Assembly (NCBI GenBank): GCA_902495705.1
Contig: CABUXT010000003.1
Span: 1-64,000 of the forward strand
DNA from: an uncultured cyanobacterium
GTDB taxonomy: Bacteria > Cyanobacteriota > Vampirovibrionia > Gastranaerophilales > Gastranaerophilaceae
Direction: 5' to 3'
DNA length: 64,000 nucleotides
Below are positions 1-7,394 of the stretch, in pieces. Position 1 is the stretch's first letter; every line of letters starts with the position of its first letter. The notes under the pieces were generated by a model, which made no database searches, was not told the DNA's origin, and saw nothing but the letters and a program-made list of their open reading frames with translations. Position numbers and translations under genes: made by a program.

Positions 1-115
1 TATTGGCGGCTCGACCGGCTCAACGCAGCTCTCGCCAAGACGTGCTGGGTTCGCTACGCTCACACGGCGCACTTGCCAAAATCCGCAGTTCAGGGTGACA
101 TAGACTTTTTTTAGA
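1..115. repeat. Dispersed intergenic repeat block (left edge)
   Basis: This stretch is clearly richer in G+C than the neighbouring genes and has no plausible gene. Bases about 61-100 are the reverse complement, with small changes, of a segment near 58893-58930 (shared core CGGATTTTGGCAAGTGCGCC). The end near 87-105 (CCGCAGTTCAGGGTGACA) also recurs near 37905. It belongs to the mosaic family of short repeats found in the other long intergenic gaps of the window. The block is cut by the window start. Confidence 0.6.
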
Positions 116-142
116 ATGACATTTTAAATTTTAGTTTTAAGT

Positions 143-166
143 AGGGTGGGCTTACTAGCCCACCTT
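143..166. terminator. Hairpin between repeat block and PHP gene
   Basis: Bases 145-152 (GGTGGGCT) pair perfectly with 157-164 across a 4-base loop. A short T-rich stretch follows on the + strand, but there is no T-tract on the - strand, where the adjacent gene ends. A related GTAGGG..GCCCACC string occurs near 31331-31350, so this may be another dispersed hairpin rather than a terminator. Confidence 0.4.
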
Positions 167-180
167 TAATTTTCTGTATC

Positions 181-807
181 TTACAACTTTTCTTCATGGC
201 AGTCGGTGCCGCCTGTTTTGAGTAATCCGTATTTGTCTGCGATTGATTCAATTTGTGATGGGTTAGAAAATTTAATATATTTTCTCCATCTCGGATACGG
301 ATAATATACTTCAATTCCATCAAGTCCGATATTTACCATATCACGGACAAAATTATCCATTGATAGCGCCCAACAACAACAAGGGTGAGCTAAAACAGCG
401 ATTCCGCCTGCGTCATGGATTGCATCAATAAGTTCTTCAATATTGCGTTTTGAAAAAAATCTGACAATATCAGCCTCTGTTCCGCGTTTATCTTTTGCAT
501 AGAATTTTGCAAGTTTTTCATTATGAACATCTATTCCGTAGGCTAACAAGTGCAAAAATATGTATTTGTACCAAACATCAAACTCAACCCCTGTAATAGC
601 GCCTGTATCATGGTTATCTATGTGACCCTGAACCGTATTGTGGTCAGTTATTGCAAAAGCCTTATAATTACCTTCTTTTGCTTGTTTTACGATATCTTGA
701 AATTTTGCTTTGCCATCAGAATATGTTGTGTGGATGTGCAGGTTTACTTTTCCGCTCTCAAAATCTTCTTTTGTTAATTGTTTAATTAAGTCTTTGTAAT
801 TATCCAT
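181..807 (-). CDS. PHP-domain metal-dependent phosphoesterase
   Basis: A 208-residue protein of the PHP superfamily, which uses a cluster of His/Asp/Glu-bound metals for phosphoester hydrolysis. The family motifs appear in order: HIHTTYSDG near the start, ITDHNT, the GVEF glutamate, LAHP and the terminal GTDCH. Its length fits stand-alone PHP enzymes of the TrpH/YciV (RNase AM-like) type rather than polymerase-associated domains. The ATG at 807 is preferred over an upstream TTG at 867, because the latter would add about 20 non-family residues that run into the ribosome site of the divergent gene. The substrate cannot be read from sequence; nucleoside 3',5'-bisphosphate or short RNA is a guess from the family. 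Confidence 0.85.
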   Translation of the reverse strand: MDNYKDLIKQLTKEDFESGKVNLHIHTTYSDGKAKFQDIVKQAKEGNYKAFAITDHNTVQGHIDNHDTGAITGVEFDVWYKYIFLHLLAYGIDVHNEKLAKFYAKDKRGTEADIVRFFSKRNIEELIDAIHDAGGIAVLAHPCCCWALSMDNFVRDMVNIGLDGIEVYYPYPRWRKYIKFSNPSQIESIADKYGLLKTGGTDCHEEKL

Positions 808-859
808 TGTTTTTCTAAACCTATTTGTAATAAAATTATAATACAACAAAGGAGGGTTT

Positions 860-1804
860 ATGTCCAAAAGTAAGGTTGGAAACAGTATTTGGTTAGTGTT
901 GTTTGAAGGTATAAAAATTTACTTTTCAAATATAGATAAATTTTTTACTTATATGCTATTTCCTGTATTTGGACAGGTAATCGGTATTGCGCTGGCTTTT
1001 GGCTTAACTTTAGGACTGTCTGATAAAGTTATAGCAAAAGTTGATAGTGTACCTTCTGCGTTGTTACTTGTTATACTTTTGGCAGCTCCGGGGTTGTTGA
1101 TATTTGTAAAAGCTTTTTGGGACTTTATGGTTGCTTATGTTGCGCTTAACTCTATGACAGAAGGAGCTTTAAACACAGGTAAAGTCTACGATTTTCAATC
1201 TCATAACGAAGTTGCGACAAGAAGAACTTTTCAGTTTGTAATGTTGTTGTTTGTTGTCGGATTTTTGAGTTCAATGGCAAGCAGTATATTTTTTGTAGTT
1301 CCGGGATTTGTGTTGTGGATTTATTTTATTTTGGTTTATCAGGTTTTCACATTTGAACCGGAATTATCAATCCCTGAATGTTTTAAAAGAAGTTTTATAT
1401 TGGTTCGTGGAAACTGGCTCAGAACATTTCTTTTGCTTGCGATTTTGTCATTCTTTTCAATATATATAATAACGGAAGGCATTACTGTCGTATTTGATTT
1501 TTTGAATTTGACAGATAAAATTTGTCCGATGTTTAACTTTATATCAAATATGGTTCCGCTTGATTTGACAAATAGAATCTTGGTTCATTTCAAGATGGAA
1601 ATTATTACAAATGAAATGATATCAAAGGCTATTTTTACGTCGATTTTATCATTCATTGTTACAGGTTTGACTCTTCCGATGAGAAGTATTTGTTGGACAT
1701 TGTGGTATACAAATTTGGCAGAGATTTCTCAACAAAGTTCATCTAACAGTGGTACAAAAAGAGTTCGCAAAGTCAGAAAGGACTCAAACGGCGAGGATTA
1801 CTAA
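860..1804 (+). CDS. Polytopic membrane protein of unknown function
   Basis: A 314-residue protein with about six strongly hydrophobic segments (e.g. residues 25-55, 70-100, 125-160, 185-210 and 255-280). It ends in a basic, Ser-rich cytoplasmic-looking tail (KRVRKVRKDSNGEDY). A strong ribosome site (AAAGGAGGG) sits 5 bases before the ATG. The overall look (long amphipathic N-terminus, repeated aromatic helices) resembles YciC/DUF975-type or glycerophosphodiesterase membrane domains, but no diagnostic motif is visible. It heads a + strand gene run with 2-base spacing to the next gene. Confidence 0.7.
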   Translation: MSKSKVGNSIWLVLFEGIKIYFSNIDKFFTYMLFPVFGQVIGIALAFGLTLGLSDKVIAKVDSVPSALLLVILLAAPGLLIFVKAFWDFMVAYVALNSMTEGALNTGKVYDFQSHNEVATRRTFQFVMLLFVVGFLSSMASSIFFVVPGFVLWIYFILVYQVFTFEPELSIPECFKRSFILVRGNWLRTFLLLAILSFFSIYIITEGITVVFDFLNLTDKICPMFNFISNMVPLDLTNRILVHFKMEIITNEMISKAIFTSILSFIVTGLTLPMRSICWTLWYTNLAEISQQSSSNSGTKRVRKVRKDSNGEDY

Positions 1805-1806
1805 TC

Positions 1807-2031
1807 ATGTTTATTTGCAAAAATTGTAAATCTGTTGATAAGTTTGAATTGATGTTTTCGCCTGACTATACAGGTAACAGAAATTTTTCGCAAAGGTATA
1901 ATGACAAAGGTGAAATCGAAATATCCGTGGATGGGTATACTTTCGTACCTGATTTGCAATTTATGAATGAACATGCTGTTTGCAAATACTGTGGACAAAT
2001 TTATATGTGGGATTATGGAAAAGGAGAATAA
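1807..2031 (+). CDS. Small Cys-pair (zinc-ribbon-like) protein
   Basis: A 74-residue protein. A CKNC pair near the N-terminus (residues 4-7) and a CKYC pair near residues 58-61 could form a four-cysteine zinc site. The middle is acidic and aromatic with no helix-rich domain. The ATG begins two bases after the upstream stop, and the stop lies just before the rph start, so it is co-transcribed with both. The AAGGAGAA ribosome site of rph lies inside its last codons. Function is unknown; the position suggests an RNA- or translation-associated accessory role, which is inference only. Confidence 0.65.
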   Translation: MFICKNCKSVDKFELMFSPDYTGNRNFSQRYNDKGEIEISVDGYTFVPDLQFMNEHAVCKYCGQIYMWDYGKGE

Positions 2032-2032
2032 T

Positions 2033-2728
2033 ATGAGACTTGAAAATAGAGTAAATGACCAAACTCGTGAAGTTAAGTTTACAAGAAATTACACCAAAAA
2101 TGCGCTAGGCTCAGTGCTAGTTGAGTTTGGTGATACAAAAGTTATTACAGCAGCATCAGTTGAGGTCGGAAAGCCAAAATGGATGGCTAAGGATGACCCA
2201 CGCGGTTGGTTGACTGCAGAATATTCATTGTTGCCATCTTCAACTTCAACAAGATGCCAAAGAGAAAGAACAAAAATTTCAGGCAGAACTCAAGAAATTC
2301 AAAGACTTATCGGCAGAAGTTTGAGAGCTTGCGTTGATTTAGAAAAAATGCCTGATTTGACTATCACAATTGATGCAGATGTAATTCAGGCAGACGGTGG
2401 TACTAGAACCGCAAGTATTTGCGGAGGTTTTGTCGCATTACAAGATGCCGTAAATAAACTTATTGAAAACGGAACTCTTAAAGAATCTCCGATTATTGAG
2501 CCTGTTGGGGCAATTTCAGCAGGTATTGTTGATGGCGAAGTTCGTTTGGATTTGAACTATGCGGAAGATTCTCATGCTCAGGTTGATTCAAATGTAGTAT
2601 TAACCAAAAGCGGAAAAATCATTGAATTTCAAACAACTGCAGAGGGTGAACCTTATGAATTTGATAAGATGATAGAAATTTTTGAAGTTGCGAAAAAAGG
2701 TATTGCTGAAATTATTGCAAAATACTAG
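2033..2728 (+). CDS. rph: Ribonuclease PH
   Basis: A phosphorolytic 3'-5' exoribonuclease that trims tRNA 3' ends. The 231-residue product carries the family signature across its length: RNxTKNALGSVLVEFG, the LLPSSTSTRCQRE..ISGRTQEIQRLIGRSLRA active-site stretch, DADVIQADGGTRTASI with the metal and phosphate contacts, and AISAGIVDGEVRLDLNY. It is near the usual 235-240 residues. The ATG at 2033 has AAGGAGAA at a good distance; an in-frame ATG at 1967 would add 22 residues overlapping the upstream gene and is rejected. Confidence 0.95.
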   Translation: MRLENRVNDQTREVKFTRNYTKNALGSVLVEFGDTKVITAASVEVGKPKWMAKDDPRGWLTAEYSLLPSSTSTRCQRERTKISGRTQEIQRLIGRSLRACVDLEKMPDLTITIDADVIQADGGTRTASICGGFVALQDAVNKLIENGTLKESPIIEPVGAISAGIVDGEVRLDLNYAEDSHAQVDSNVVLTKSGKIIEFQTTAEGEPYEFDKMIEIFEVAKKGIAEIIAKY

Positions 2729-2749
2729 AATTTGCGATATGCTCAAGTT

Positions 2750-3091
2750 ATGAAAAGAGTGTTTGAGAGTTTATTGGTTGTGTTGGTTTTAGGGAGCATA
2801 ACTTTACCTGTGATGGCAAAAGTTGAGCCTATTCAATCAACTCAAGGGATTGAAGATATTGAGTCTTCCAATGTGGACAAAATTAAACCGACATCAGAAC
2901 AAATAAATGAACAAAAACAACTCCAAAATCGTTCTAAAAGATATATAAAGAATAATAAAGAAATCAAAAAGCAAGATAAAATTCGAGCGAAAAAACAAAA
3001 AGAGTTAGAGTATATACAAAAAAGGTTAGATGCGAAAAAGAGTAAGTTGGAATCTTTGGCACCTGACCAAGTGAAAGGAGAAAAGGAATGA
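2750..3091 (+). CDS. Secreted Lys/Gln-rich coiled-coil protein
   Basis: A 113-residue protein starting MKRVFESLLVVLVLGS, a clear Sec signal peptide with probable cleavage after VMA near residue 23. The mature part is highly charged and Lys-rich, and residues 65-113 are predicted to be helical/coiled coil (KQKELEYIQKRLDAKKSK). The ATG at 2750 places the signal peptide at the N-terminus; a TTG at 2732 is in frame but would bury it. The stop overlaps the next start (ATGA), so the two secreted Lys-rich genes are translationally coupled. Function is unknown. Confidence 0.6.
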   Translation: MKRVFESLLVVLVLGSITLPVMAKVEPIQSTQGIEDIESSNVDKIKPTSEQINEQKQLQNRSKRYIKNNKEIKKQDKIRAKKQKELEYIQKRLDAKKSKLESLAPDQVKGEKE

Positions 3092-3486
3092 AAAAATTAT
3101 TAGTTTCATTATTAGCTTTATCAGTTGTAGGTTTGGGCGCTGCAGCTAATGCCGGTACTATCGGTAACGCTTTGCAAAACGCTGCAAATACTGTTAATAA
3201 GAAAGAACAAGCAGTAACTCAAGCTCAAAAAGATGCTCAAGCAAGACAAGCTGCAAACAAAAAAGCTTTGGAAAAGAAACAACAAGAATTGAAGAAAAAA
3301 CAAGAGCAAGCTAAAAAAGACGCCGAAAAAGCTCAAAAAGAACGTCAACAAGCTTTAGAAAAGAAAAAACAAGAACTAAAGAAAAAACAAGAACAAGCTA
3401 AAAAAGACGCACAAGCAAAACAAGCTGCAAATCAAAAAGCAATTCAAAAGAAAAAAGATGCTTGGAATACTTTAATCGGTAAATAA
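3088..3486 (+). CDS. Secreted Lys/Gln/Ala repeat protein
   Basis: A 132-residue protein with a signal peptide (MKKLLVSLLALSVVGLGAAANA, cleavage after ANA). It is followed by an almost uninterrupted helical region of K, Q, A and E. Two copies of a unit containing ELKKKQEQAKKDA lie about 30 residues apart, with similar ALEKK and AANxKA flanks, so the protein looks built by tandem duplication. An AAAAGGAA ribosome site precedes the ATG and overlaps the end of the upstream secreted gene. A strong terminator follows. It is probably a periplasmic or surface-associated alpha-helical rod; no enzymatic motif is present. Confidence 0.65.
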   Translation: MKKLLVSLLALSVVGLGAAANAGTIGNALQNAANTVNKKEQAVTQAQKDAQARQAANKKALEKKQQELKKKQEQAKKDAEKAQKERQQALEKKKQELKKKQEQAKKDAQAKQAANQKAIQKKKDAWNTLIGK

Positions 3487-3511
3487 GCTTGATTTTTAAG
3501 TATATCAGAGG

Positions 3512-3548
3512 TGGCGGAACTTTATGAAATAAAGTTCCGCCATTTTTT
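3512..3548 (+). terminator. Rho-independent terminator after the rph operon
   Basis: A perfect 13-bp stem (3512-3524 with 3530-3542, core GGCGGAACTTTA) with a 5-base loop is followed by TTTTTT. It closes the gene run that begins at 860. Confidence 0.93.
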
Positions 3549-3600
3549 GCCAGAATACTTTGTCTATGATAAAATAATTGTGATATGGGGATTATAATTT

Positions 3601-5232
3601 ATGCTAACCAAAAATAATACATGCATCGAAAATGGAGCAAAGATTCTTATTGATACACTTACAAATCTTGGGGTGGATACTATCTTTGGCTACCCTGGGG
3701 GTATTGTTTTAGATTTGTATAACGAATTGTATAACCAATCAAAAATAAAGCATATATTGGTTCGTCATGAGCAGTCTGCTGTTCACGCAGCAGAAGGATA
3801 TGCCAGAGCTACAGGCAAATGCGGAGTGGTTCTTGTGACCTCAGGTCCGGGGGCAACAAATACGGTTTCAGGTATTGTGAATGCTTATCTTGATGGGTAT
3901 CCGCTTGTTGTTTTAACAGGGCAGGTTTTTAATAATTTGCTTGGCAAAAATGCTTTTCAAGAGGCTGATATTTGCGATATTACAAAATCATGTACAAAAA
4001 AAGTTTATCAAATAAAATCTGCCGATGAAATTCAGGATGTTTTAACTGATGCTTTTGCTGTTGCAAATTCAGGCAAAAAAGGTCCTGTTGTAATTGATAT
4101 GGTAAAAGATATATTTAAGCAAGATGCGCAATATAAAGATATCTCAATGAATTTGCCTGTTAATCCTTTGGCAAAAGAGACTGATATCAAAAGAATATAT
4201 GAAAGAATTTTAAACGTAACAAAACCTGTGATTGTTGCAGGTGGCGGTGTTGTACATTCAAAAGCAGAAAATGAGTTAGAAAATTTTGTTAAATCTTTGA
4301 ATCTTCCTGTCGTTTCAACGATGATGGGGCTTGGAACTTTTCCACAAAATTTGCCAAACTATTTAGGTATGGTCGGAATTTTTGGCGATAAGGCTGCAAA
4401 CCGGTTATTAAAAGACTCTGATTTGATTATCGCGCTTGGAGCCAGATTTAATGACCGTATTACTTGCATGTTTGAAAAATCTGATTTTGATTCAAAGTTT
4501 ATTCAAATTGATATAAATGAAAATGAAATTTCAAACTTTATCAAGGCATCAGATTATTTGGTTTGTGATATCAAAGACTTTTTGACAAAGTTAAATAGCT
4601 TGAATTTTAGTGGAGTTAATTTTGTAAACTGGTTGGATGAAATTCAAAATTTGCGCAAATTAAATGTTATAAGAGCGCGAAAAACAAATTTACTTCATTC
4701 ATTTGAAGTTTTGCGCAAAATTGAAGAATTTACCAAGGGTAAATCTTTGACTTTCACTTCAGAGGTCGGTCAACATCAATTGTGGGCGGTTCAAAATATT
4801 TCGCAGAACAAAGATAGACGAATTTTTGTCTCAGGCGGTTCAGGGACAATGGGGTTTGGTTTCCCTGCAGCAATCGGTGTTGCTGTTGCAAAACCGGAAA
4901 AGCCTGTTGTTTGTATAACAGGGGATGGTTCGTTTCAGATGGGGCTGCATGAACTTGCAACATGCGCTGATTACAATTTGAATGTCAAAATCATGATTTT
5001 GAATAACGGCTATTTGGGAATGGTTAGACAGTTGCAAGAAAAACAATGTCATAGTCACTATTCTCAAACCAAAATTTCTAATCCTGATTTTGTGCAATTG
5101 GCTCAAAGTTACGGTTTGCGTGGAGTTCGAGTAACTTCTGTTGACCAAATAGAGGATGCTTTAAATATGGCATTTTCAACAAATGAAACATTTGTTATAG
5201 ATTTTGCAATTGAACCTATGGAAGTGCTATAA
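3601..5232 (+). CDS. ilvB: Acetolactate synthase large subunit, short at the C-terminus
   Basis: A thiamine-diphosphate enzyme that condenses two pyruvates (or pyruvate and 2-oxobutyrate) at the first common step of branched-chain amino acid synthesis. The 543 residues show GYPGGIVLDLYNEL, the catalytic-Glu motif HEQSAVHAAEGYARATG, TSGPGATN, and the ThDP/Mg motif GDGSFQMGLHELAT..LNNGYLGMVRQ. The protein stops at IEPMEVL, about 20-25 residues before the usual end, so the family's C-terminal YPMVPPGA-like segment that closes over the active site is missing. No ilvN regulatory subunit follows. A catabolic acetolactate synthase is the alternative; the sequence around the motifs looks like IlvB. 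Confidence 0.9.
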   Translation: MLTKNNTCIENGAKILIDTLTNLGVDTIFGYPGGIVLDLYNELYNQSKIKHILVRHEQSAVHAAEGYARATGKCGVVLVTSGPGATNTVSGIVNAYLDGYPLVVLTGQVFNNLLGKNAFQEADICDITKSCTKKVYQIKSADEIQDVLTDAFAVANSGKKGPVVIDMVKDIFKQDAQYKDISMNLPVNPLAKETDIKRIYERILNVTKPVIVAGGGVVHSKAENELENFVKSLNLPVVSTMMGLGTFPQNLPNYLGMVGIFGDKAANRLLKDSDLIIALGARFNDRITCMFEKSDFDSKFIQIDINENEISNFIKASDYLVCDIKDFLTKLNSLNFSGVNFVNWLDEIQNLRKLNVIRARKTNLLHSFEVLRKIEEFTKGKSLTFTSEVGQHQLWAVQNISQNKDRRIFVSGGSGTMGFGFPAAIGVAVAKPEKPVVCITGDGSFQMGLHELATCADYNLNVKIMILNNGYLGMVRQLQEKQCHSHYSQTKISNPDFVQLAQSYGLRGVRVTSVDQIEDALNMAFSTNETFVIDFAIEPMEVL

Positions 5233-5300
5233 TAATTAAACAGACATGACAGAGAATTTTATTTACCCCATACGATATTAGTTAAGAGGCTTGAACAATA

Positions 5301-5474
5301 ATGAATGAAACAGTTATAAAAGAAGTAAAATCAATATATTCAGGTAGGATTAAATCAAACAATCCTGTGACAGTTACCCCTGAAATTCGCACAATAAAAC
5401 CATCAAAAAAAGCTAATAAGACTTTTTTCAATGGCGTTATTGATAAGTTGAATATTGTTGTTAATAACAAATAG
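5301..5474 (+). CDS. Possible 57-residue basic small protein
   Basis: A short ORF between ilvB and the convergent PurN-like gene. It starts at an ATG with a modest AAGAGG ribosome site (5283-5288) and ends at TAG 5472-5474. The product MNETVIKEVKSIYSGRIKSN...NIVVNNK is basic with no hydrophobic segment. It is not a continuation of the missing IlvB tail in any obvious way. It could be spurious; the main support is that it fills the gap with a sensible start. Confidence 0.35.
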   Translation: MNETVIKEVKSIYSGRIKSNNPVTVTPEIRTIKPSKKANKTFFNGVIDKLNIVVNNK

Positions 5475-5476
5475 TT

Positions 5477-6085
5477 TTAATGACAGTTTTCGCAGTTGCC
5501 TGAGCATCCTCCGCTTTTGTGGCAAGAGGATTTGAATAAGTCTTGAAAATCAAAGACTTTGTCGTTTAACAATGTGTCAATTACAACAGGATAAACTTTT
5601 GCGCTAACTGTATCTATTTCTGCACAAAATTCTCCAAAATGTGTTGTTAAGCCTATCAAAACAGGATATTGAGCAATAATTTTATCGTAAAAATTTTCAT
5701 CAGTAACATGGTGAATTGTTATTCCGCTTACTTTTACACCTGAGGTGTAAGCTCTTTGTAGTGAATCTTTACCTTCAAATGCAGGTAATAAAGAGGGGTG
5801 TAAGTTGATGAATTTTGAACACTCAATTGTTGAAGCGCTTATTTCTTGTTCATAATCTGCTATTGCAACTATATCAAAATTATTTGCTCCAAAATATTGG
5901 GTGTTTTCTTCATTTGGCAGATATCTGTTTTTAATACCAAGTTCTTGCGCTTTTTTTAGCGGCTCAGAATCTACGATATCAGACAGGCATGTTATTTCAA
6001 CATCTTTGTTGTCTTTAAAATATTCAGTGATAGCCTCAAGTATTTTAGAATTATTTGAAGTTAATATTGCAATTTTTTTTGTCAT
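5477..6085 (-). CDS. PurN-like formyltransferase-fold protein with Cys/His tail
   Basis: A 202-residue protein of the glycinamide ribonucleotide formyltransferase fold. The strongest family match is INLHPSLLPAFEG, carrying the catalytic Asn94 and His96, followed by GVKVSGITIHHVTDE. Two features depart from working PurN. The position of the catalytic Asp (usual VxDxxLDxGPII) reads ENFYDKII, so Phe132 stands where Asp is expected. The N-terminal phosphate loop is TSNNSKILEA instead of GxGSNLQA. The last 17 residues are a Cys/His cluster (C188, H189, C194, C198, C201, H202) that could bind zinc or an Fe-S cluster. The start at 6085 has AGAGGAG upstream. It is probably a diverged enzyme or sensor rather than purine synthesis PurN. 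Confidence 0.65.
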   Translation of the reverse strand: MTKKIAILTSNNSKILEAITEYFKDNKDVEITCLSDIVDSEPLKKAQELGIKNRYLPNEENTQYFGANNFDIVAIADYEQEISASTIECSKFINLHPSLLPAFEGKDSLQRAYTSGVKVSGITIHHVTDENFYDKIIAQYPVLIGLTTHFGEFCAEIDTVSAKVYPVVIDTLLNDKVFDFQDLFKSSCHKSGGCSGNCENCH

Positions 6086-6112
6086 AGTAATCTCCTCTTT
6101 TTTCATTCTTAT

Positions 6113-6148
6113 TATATAAAAAAATCCGACCTGTAAAAGGTCGGATTT
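6113..6148 (-). terminator. Terminator of the oxaloacetate decarboxylase operon
   Basis: An 11-bp perfect stem (6122-6132 with 6138-6148, core ATCCGACCT) with a 5-base loop is followed on the - strand by seven T residues. It lies just after oadB and 30 bases before the PurN-like gene, which therefore probably has its own promoter; TATAAT reads on the - strand at 6116-6111. Confidence 0.85.
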
Positions 6149-6173
6149 AATAAAATGTTTTGCCAAACCGAAA

Positions 6174-7379
6174 TTATTTACATAGAGCAAGCAATACACC
6201 TGCTGCTACTGCTGAACCAATTACACCGGCAACGTTTGGACCCATTGCATGCATAAGCAGATAGTTTTGGCTGTTGTATTCCAAACCTACTTTGTTTGAT
6301 ACACGAGCTGCCATTGGAACAGCTGAAACCCCTGCTGAACCAATCAATGGGTTAATCAATTTAGGCTCTCTTCCTTGCATTTTTGCAGTAATAATTTCAC
6401 ACAAGTTCATAAGTTTTGCCATCAATACACCACCTGCTGTTGCAAATGAAAATGCGATGACACCAAGAACCAAGATGAATAGTGTTTGTACTGTCAAAAA
6501 TTGTTCAGCTGATAATTTAGAACCAACGGATAGACCAAGGAATATTGTAACAATGTTAATTAGTGCGTTTTGCATAGTATCAGATAATCTATCTACTACA
6601 CCACATTCTTTACATAAGTTACCAAATGTTAAAGCTCCAACTAATGGACATGCATCAGGTAAGAATATTATGCACAAGAATAATACAACAAGAGGGAATA
6701 CGATTTTTTCTCTTTTTGTTACAACTCTCAATTGTTCCATTTGAATTTTACGTTCTTTATCTGTAGTTAAAGCTTTCATAATAGGCGGTTGGATAACCGG
6801 AACTAATGCCATGTATGAATAAGCTGCAACTGCGATTGCTCCTAATAATTCTGGAGCAAGTCTTGATGTTACGAATATTGATGTCGGACCATCCGCACCA
6901 CCGATAATACCGATAGCACCAGATTGCGGTAGCGTAAATCCAAAGCAGCATAAAGCTAATAAAAGTGCACCAAATATACCAAATTGTGCTGCCCCTCCTA
7001 ATAATGCCGTTTTAGGGTTTGCAATCAATGGTCCGAAATCTGTCATTGCACCAACACCCATAAAGATGATTAGTGGGAATAAACCTTTATGAATACCTGC
7101 CTCATAAATTATTCCTAAAAATCCGTTAGGGTCAGCAATTCCTGCAAGCGGAATGTTAGATAACAAACCGCCAAATGCGATAGGTACAAGCAATAATGGT
7201 TCAAATTGTTTTTTGATACCTAACCACAATAGGAATAAACAAATTAATAACATAATCGGATGACCGAATTGGTGAAGAAATTGACCAAAAGCTCCTTGGA
7301 TAGAAGGGTCAACTTTTTCAATCATATTATAGATACCTGTAGAGTGCCACAGTTCTAATAAACCTTCTGATAATATCAT
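6174..7379 (-). CDS. oadB: Oxaloacetate decarboxylase beta subunit (sodium pump)
   Basis: The integral membrane subunit that decarboxylates carboxybiotin and couples this to Na+ export. The 401 residues include about nine to eleven membrane segments and the family hallmarks: [54 protein letters not shown] with the conserved Asp of the Na+ site (GGADGPT), and the terminal [23 protein letters not shown]. It is near full length. It lies 15 bases after oadA in birA-oadG-oadA-oadB and is followed by a terminator. The related beta subunits of methylmalonyl-CoA and glutaconyl-CoA decarboxylases look alike; the alpha subunit decides the substrate. Confidence 0.93.
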   Translation of the reverse strand: MILSEGLLELWHSTGIYNMIEKVDPSIQGAFGQFLHQFGHPIMLLICLFLLWLGIKKQFEPLLLVPIAFGGLLSNIPLAGIADPNGFLGIIYEAGIHKGLFPLIIFMGVGAMTDFGPLIANPKTALLGGAAQFGIFGALLLALCCFGFTLPQSGAIGIIGGADGPTSIFVTSRLAPELLGAIAVAAYSYMALVPVIQPPIMKALTTDKERKIQMEQLRVVTKREKIVFPLVVLFLCIIFLPDACPLVGALTFGNLCKECGVVDRLSDTMQNALINIVTIFLGLSVGSKLSAEQFLTVQTLFILVLGVIAFSFATAGGVLMAKLMNLCEIITAKMQGREPKLINPLIGSAGVSAVPMAARVSNKVGLEYNSQNYLLMHAMGPNVAGVIGSAVAAGVLLALCK

Positions 7380-7394
7380 TTTCTGTTGCCTCCT

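Noticed and set aside
2732..2749. TTG start for the secreted protein
   Set aside because: It would place MRYAQV before the signal peptide. The ATG at 2750 gives a normal signal sequence.
5226..5300. Continuation of the missing IlvB tail
   Set aside because: One frame after the stop reads MTENFIYPIRY, superficially like the IlvB end, but the stop codons and the lack of the PMVPPGA motif give no support for a simple frameshift.
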